Source of the DNA: Actinokineospora spheciospongiae
GTDB taxonomy: Bacteria; Actinomycetota; Actinomycetes; Mycobacteriales; Pseudonocardiaceae
Assembly: GCF_000564855.1 (NCBI RefSeq)
Contig: NZ_AYXG01000104.1
Span: 1-55,099 of the forward strand
Reading direction: 5' to 3'
Length of the DNA stretch: 55,099 bases
Every line of letters begins with the position of its first letter. Position 1 is the stretch's first letter. The translations under genes were made by a program, and so were the position numbers. Shown here in pieces: positions 52,801 to 55,099 of the stretch. The notes beneath the pieces were generated by a model. That model was not told the origin of the DNA, did no database searches, and saw only the letters and a program-made list of their open reading frames with translations.

Positions 52801-52880
52801 AGTTCCACCCCCGGGCGGTCGAGCAGCTCCACCAGCGCCGCGGGGGTGGGCGCGGCGAGGAGCAGGTGCTCGGTGCTCAT
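49860..52880 (-). CDS. Pfa-type polyketide/lipid synthase subunit: AT - linker - DH - PPTase-like
   Basis: This 1006-residue protein has an acyltransferase domain (about residues 55-385) with GHSVGEW (Ser149) and RSGFHTPM, then a Thr/Ala/Pro low-complexity linker (385-490). A hot-dog dehydratase-like region (about 560-850) contains DHCFAHQRPGW and VMPATT. The C-terminal part (about 855-990) carries RIVLKDAV and GFGPLFPAEVEI, which match the AcpS/Sfp-type phosphopantetheinyl transferase core in spacing but with Asp for Glu and no clear second metal motif. Self-modification of the neighbouring ACPs by this part is inference. The ATG at 52880 lies 8 bp after the PfaA-like stop. It is coupled to the ACP gene. 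Confidence 0.88.
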   Translation of the reverse strand: MSTEHLLLAAPTPAALVELLDRPGVELRASRPTSAPGPRLGLLDPTDERLALARKVVAKGREWRARKDIWFSPAPLLPGGAGIAFLYPGLEAEFDPSVDDVADWLGVPRPDLSTDTLGRHGASVVAVGRLLDAALRRLGITPAAVAGHSVGEWTAMICGGLFSGADFDAMLTRTDLDALRVPGVEFAVLGCPADRAAEAVDGVAGVVVSHENSTNQTVVCGPAEAIAGVVEDLRARSVICQVMPFRSGFHTPMLAPYLAPFRESGVPSLRVHPAHVPVWSATTARPFPADPGATRELCVRHLLEPVRFRDLVLDLHAEGIRAFVQAGPGQLGSLVDDTLREHDHLTVAANAARSTGMRQLRRTALALWVEGAAPDFAALDQAPTRIESAQRPAAQTSTGTAATSAGTAALATSTIPASATTTTTPASASATPASATTTTTAASATPAAAPASTGTPASAASAALPTAPGAGFAAPGGRSAPAAAPPVPAVAGVSALADLRALADRYPAFAELDALVRETADSITAVLAAAHSTAAPRSTAPHAAAPTAHPAAAVPEPVLETSLTVSTRDMPYLLDHCFAHQRPGWTDETDRRPVMPATTVLWHMVRAAEAAAPGRVVTGVEGLRLHQWLVAAPAHTLTITVRPMGTDRLQVRVGQYADALVLLGDEYAPGPLPWEPAPDERPPALTAARLYDERWLFHGPAYQGITRTVGMSETSARAELTAPAAPGALLDNAGQLIGQWLVECHPRRWIAFPVSVRRIRFHAPEPVAGSTVDCALRLVSVDDREATVDLRLSAGGRTVVDIEGWVDHRFDSDPDISAVHRFPETSTLSRRHDGGWWRADERWASLASREFYLRKYLGAAERAEYERCPPRERREWLLGRIVLKDAVRGRLWDTGFGPLFPAEVEIATGADGGLVARGRQGLELPALDLAVATCRELGVAVVADPGTRPVVAVVEVTGDPATAEAAALARAGRGTATTEIVGSPPGLPDRRYAVAHTARPNPREQQ
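51411..51728. repeat. Low-complexity linker with DNA repeats in the AT-DH subunit
   Basis: Thr/Ala/Ser-rich codons form imperfect tandem repeats; the same G/T-rich stretch (plus strand GTGGTTGTGGTGGTGGCGG) occurs at least twice near 51562 and 51610. It is in frame and encodes the AT-DH linker. Confidence 0.7.
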
Positions 52881-52887
52881 GCCCGGC

Positions 52888-55099
52888 TCACCACCCCGAG
52901 GCCGTGTAGACGACCGAGCGGACCGACGGCGAACCCCAGGCCAGTTCCGCCAGCAGCGCGGCGACGCCGTCGGCGGGGGCGATGAGCTTGATGCCGCGCT
53001 CGGCGTAGGAGCGGCCCAGTTCGGCGCTGACCATGCCGCCGTGCTCGGCGTCCGGCGCCCACGGTCCCCAGTGGACGGTGAGGGCGCGGTGGCCGGTGCG
53101 CAGCGCCCACGCCGAGGACAGGGTGTCCAGGGCATCGTTGGCGGCGGCGTAGTCGGCCTGGCCGCGGTTGCCCAGGGCGGCGGCGATGCTGCCGAAGGAC
53201 ACCACGAACCGGGGTGCGGCGCCGACGTCGTCGAGGCCGTCGAGCAGGGCGGTGAGGCCGTCGACCTTGGTGGTGTAGACGCGGTGGAACGACTCCGGGT
53301 CCTTGTCGGCGATGAGCCGGTCCTCGATGACCCCGGCCGCGTGCACGACGCCGTCGATGCGGCCGTGCTCGGCGTGGAGCTGCTTGACCAGCCCGCGCAC
53401 CGCGTCCGGGTCGCGCACGTCGAGGGTGTGGAAGTCGGCCTGGGCGCCCGCCCGGCGCAGGCCGTCCAGGGTGGCGGCCACCTCGCGGCGGGCCAGGATG
53501 TCGCGGGCGGCCCGGTCGACCGCGGCCGGTCCGCTGTGCCCGCCCAGCCCGGCGAGCGCGGCGCGCAGCCCGGCCAGGTCGGCAGCGGCGGCGGTGGCCG
53601 GGTGCTCGGCCGCGGTGGGCGGCCCGGTGCGGCCCGCGAGCACGATCCGGCAGCGCGCCGCCGTGGCGAAGGCGGTGGCCACCCTGGCGGTGATGCCGCG
53701 GGCGCCGCCGACGAGCAGCACCACCGAGTCCGGGGTCAGGCCGATGGCCTCGGCCTCGGCGTCGCCGGTCCCGGCCGGGCCCGCGCCGGTGGCGGCGAGC
53801 GCGCCCAGCGGGGTGGGCACCAGGTCGAAGGCGAGCCTGCTCGCCCCCGCGACCACGACCGGCTCGGCGCCGGGGGTGAGCAGTTCGCCGATGATCGCCC
53901 CGGCCGCGTCGGCGGGCAGCCCGTCCCACTCCACCAGCCGGGACGTGGTGTCCGGGTACTCCCGGCGCAGCGTGCGGAAGAACCCGCGCATCCCCGCGGT
54001 GCGCGCCGGGTCGCCGTGGGCGACGCCGAGGAGCCAGCGGGGCCGCCGGGTGAGCACGGACCGGAACATGGTGAACGCGGCGGGCAGCAGCGGTTCCTCG
54101 GTGGGCAGGCAGACCAGCCCGTCGACCCGGTCGACCCACTCGGCCAGCTCGGGGAACCCGGTCAGCGGCACGGCCAGCGCCCCGCGCGCCGAGAGCTGCC
54201 CGGCCAGTTCCTCGACCAGTTCCGGGGTGCCGCCCGCGATGAGGACGGAGCAGCCGAACAGCGCCGCGGGGTCGTCGGAGGGCACCCCGGCCGCGTCGAC
54301 CAGCCCGAGCACGTACCGCCCCGGCGCCTCCCCCGGCACCTCGGGTGCCCGCACCGCGACGGGGGTGGGAACCGCGGCGGGTGCCTGGGTGGTGGGCGGG
54401 GCTGCGAGCAGCGCGGCGAGTTCCGCCGCGGTCCGCGCCCGCACCAGTTCCTCGATGTCGGCCGAGCCGCCGAACCGGGCGATCAGCTCGCCCGCGATCT
54501 CGGTCCGCTTGATGGAGTCGACGCTCAGGTCGGCTTCCAGGTCCAGCCCCGGCTCGACCATCTCGACGGGATAACCGGTGCGCTCCGCGATCACGCCGAG
54601 CACCGAGCCCAGCGCGTCCTCGACCGGGGCGGCGGGCGCGGCGACCGGGGCGGGCGGCGGGCCCAGCAGCGCGGCCAGCTCCGCGGCGGTCCGCGCCCGC
54701 ACCAGCTCCTCCACGTCGACCGAACCACCGACCCGGGCCACCAGCTCCCCGGCGATCTCCGTGCGCTTGATCGAGTCCACGCTCAGGTCGGCTTCCAGGT
54801 CCAGCCCCGGCTCCACCATCTCCACCGGGTAACCGGTCCGCTCCGCGATCACGCCGAGCACAGTGGACAGCGCGTCCACTGCGGGCGCCGCGTTCCCCAC
54901 GAGTCCGGTGGCACCCTGCGGCACAGCGGCGCCCACCGGCGCGACGGTGGCCGGTGCGAGCAGTGCCGCCAACTCACCCGCCGTGCGGGCGCGCACCAGG
55001 TCCTCGACGTCCGCGCCGCCGCCGAGGCGGGAGCGCAGTTCACCCGCGATCTCCGTGCGCTTGATCGAGTCCACGCTCAGGTCGGCTTCCAGGTCCAGC
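52888..55099 (-). CDS. PfaA-like polyunsaturated-fatty-acid-type synthase, tandem ACPs and KR (partial, N-terminus beyond the window)
   Basis: The visible 737 residues begin inside an ACP and end at a stop codon. Three ACP domains are seen, each with DLEADLSVDSIKRTEI or its truncated end. The phosphopantetheine Ser codons lie at 55068-55066, 54774-54772 and 54516-54514. Pro/Ala linkers separate them. A PfaA-style ketoreductase follows, with VGGARGIT and a SFGSIAAALGNRGQADYAAAN-like Ser/Tyr active site. Tandem ACPs upstream of a KR are the hallmark of PfaA and related secondary-lipid synthases. KS and AT domains are expected to the right of the window. It is cotranscribed with the AT-DH subunit 7 bp downstream. 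Confidence 0.93.
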   Translation of the reverse strand, partial: LDLEADLSVDSIKRTEIAGELRSRLGGGADVEDLVRARTAGELAALLAPATVAPVGAAVPQGATGLVGNAAPAVDALSTVLGVIAERTGYPVEMVEPGLDLEADLSVDSIKRTEIAGELVARVGGSVDVEELVRARTAAELAALLGPPPAPVAAPAAPVEDALGSVLGVIAERTGYPVEMVEPGLDLEADLSVDSIKRTEIAGELIARFGGSADIEELVRARTAAELAALLAAPPTTQAPAAVPTPVAVRAPEVPGEAPGRYVLGLVDAAGVPSDDPAALFGCSVLIAGGTPELVEELAGQLSARGALAVPLTGFPELAEWVDRVDGLVCLPTEEPLLPAAFTMFRSVLTRRPRWLLGVAHGDPARTAGMRGFFRTLRREYPDTTSRLVEWDGLPADAAGAIIGELLTPGAEPVVVAGASRLAFDLVPTPLGALAATGAGPAGTGDAEAEAIGLTPDSVVLLVGGARGITARVATAFATAARCRIVLAGRTGPPTAAEHPATAAAADLAGLRAALAGLGGHSGPAAVDRAARDILARREVAATLDGLRRAGAQADFHTLDVRDPDAVRGLVKQLHAEHGRIDGVVHAAGVIEDRLIADKDPESFHRVYTTKVDGLTALLDGLDDVGAAPRFVVSFGSIAAALGNRGQADYAAANDALDTLSSAWALRTGHRALTVHWGPWAPDAEHGGMVSAELGRSYAERGIKLIAPADGVAALLAELAWGSPSVRSVVYTASGW
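54430..55099. repeat. Tandem ACP-coding repeats
   Basis: Near-identical ACP-coding units repeat at 258-bp and 294-bp spacing. For example, CGCTTGATSGAGTCSACGCT (plus strand, S is C or G) recurs at 54506, 54764 and 55058. ACP2 and ACP3 differ at only a few residues over about 68. Confidence 0.85.

Noticed and set aside
54430-55099. Tandem repeats as a possible assembly artefact
   Set aside because: Each unit keeps a full ACP with its own attachment Ser and differs in linker length (86 and 98 residues). PfaA-type proteins normally carry several ACPs, so this is genuine domain repetition.

Overview
The window is GC-rich actinomycete DNA (roughly 70% G+C by eye). GTG starts are frequent, genes overlap by GTGA, ATGA or TGATG junctions, and families typical of filamentous actinobacteria are present: a DUF574-type SAM methyltransferase, PucR/CdaR-type regulators, a GT87/Pmt pair and a complete Mce locus. 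This suggests a soil actinomycete, probably Pseudonocardiales. That is inferred from gene content only, because there is no rRNA or marker gene in the window.

Layout. 0.1-8 kb holds accessory housekeeping genes: an ABC half-exporter, an EI24 membrane protein (apparently leaderless), a DUF574 methyltransferase, a PfkB sugar kinase, a PucR-type regulator and an alpha/beta hydrolase. 7.8-19.5 kb (minus strand) is a lipid/polyketide operon: an MFS exporter, then a fatty-acyl-AMP ligase (FAAL), a 2439-residue type I PKS (ACP-KS-AT-DH-KR-ACP-pseudoACP-TE) and a secreted antigen-85/esterase-D type acyl-esterase, the last three translationally coupled. The organisation recalls the mycobacterial FadD32-Pks13 mycolate condensation machinery, but with a reductive loop built in. 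19.8-23.4 kb has a DrrAB-like ABC transporter and a divergent TetR/SDR pair with three near-identical operators. 23.5-28.2 kb is a minus-strand cell-envelope group: Usp, Pmt protein mannosyltransferase, GT87, a small membrane protein and a lipoprotein. 28.8-31.9 kb carries two tandem PucR-type paralogues of the regulator at 5.4 kb.

32.3-44.5 kb (minus) is a full Mce lipid-import operon: a secreted protein, MceG ATPase, YrbEA, YrbEB, MceA-F and two Mce-associated proteins, nearly all overlapping or abutting. 44.9-55.1 kb (minus, entering from beyond the right edge) is a PUFA-synthase-like cluster: a PfaA-like subunit with at least three tandem ACPs and a KR, an AT-DH-PPTase-like subunit, a free ACP, an alpha/beta hydrolase, a GT1 glycosyltransferase, an SRPBCC-acyl-CoA ligase fusion and a small membrane protein.

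Taken together the region looks like a lipid island. Two independent iterative or modular lipid synthases (FAAL-PKS and Pfa-type), one with a secreted acyl-esterase and one with a glycosyltransferase, flank a lipid importer. The most novel candidates are the FAAL/PKS/esterase operon with its Ser-to-Glu pseudo-carrier domain and 42-bp repeat linkers, and the Pfa-type glycolipid-like cluster.
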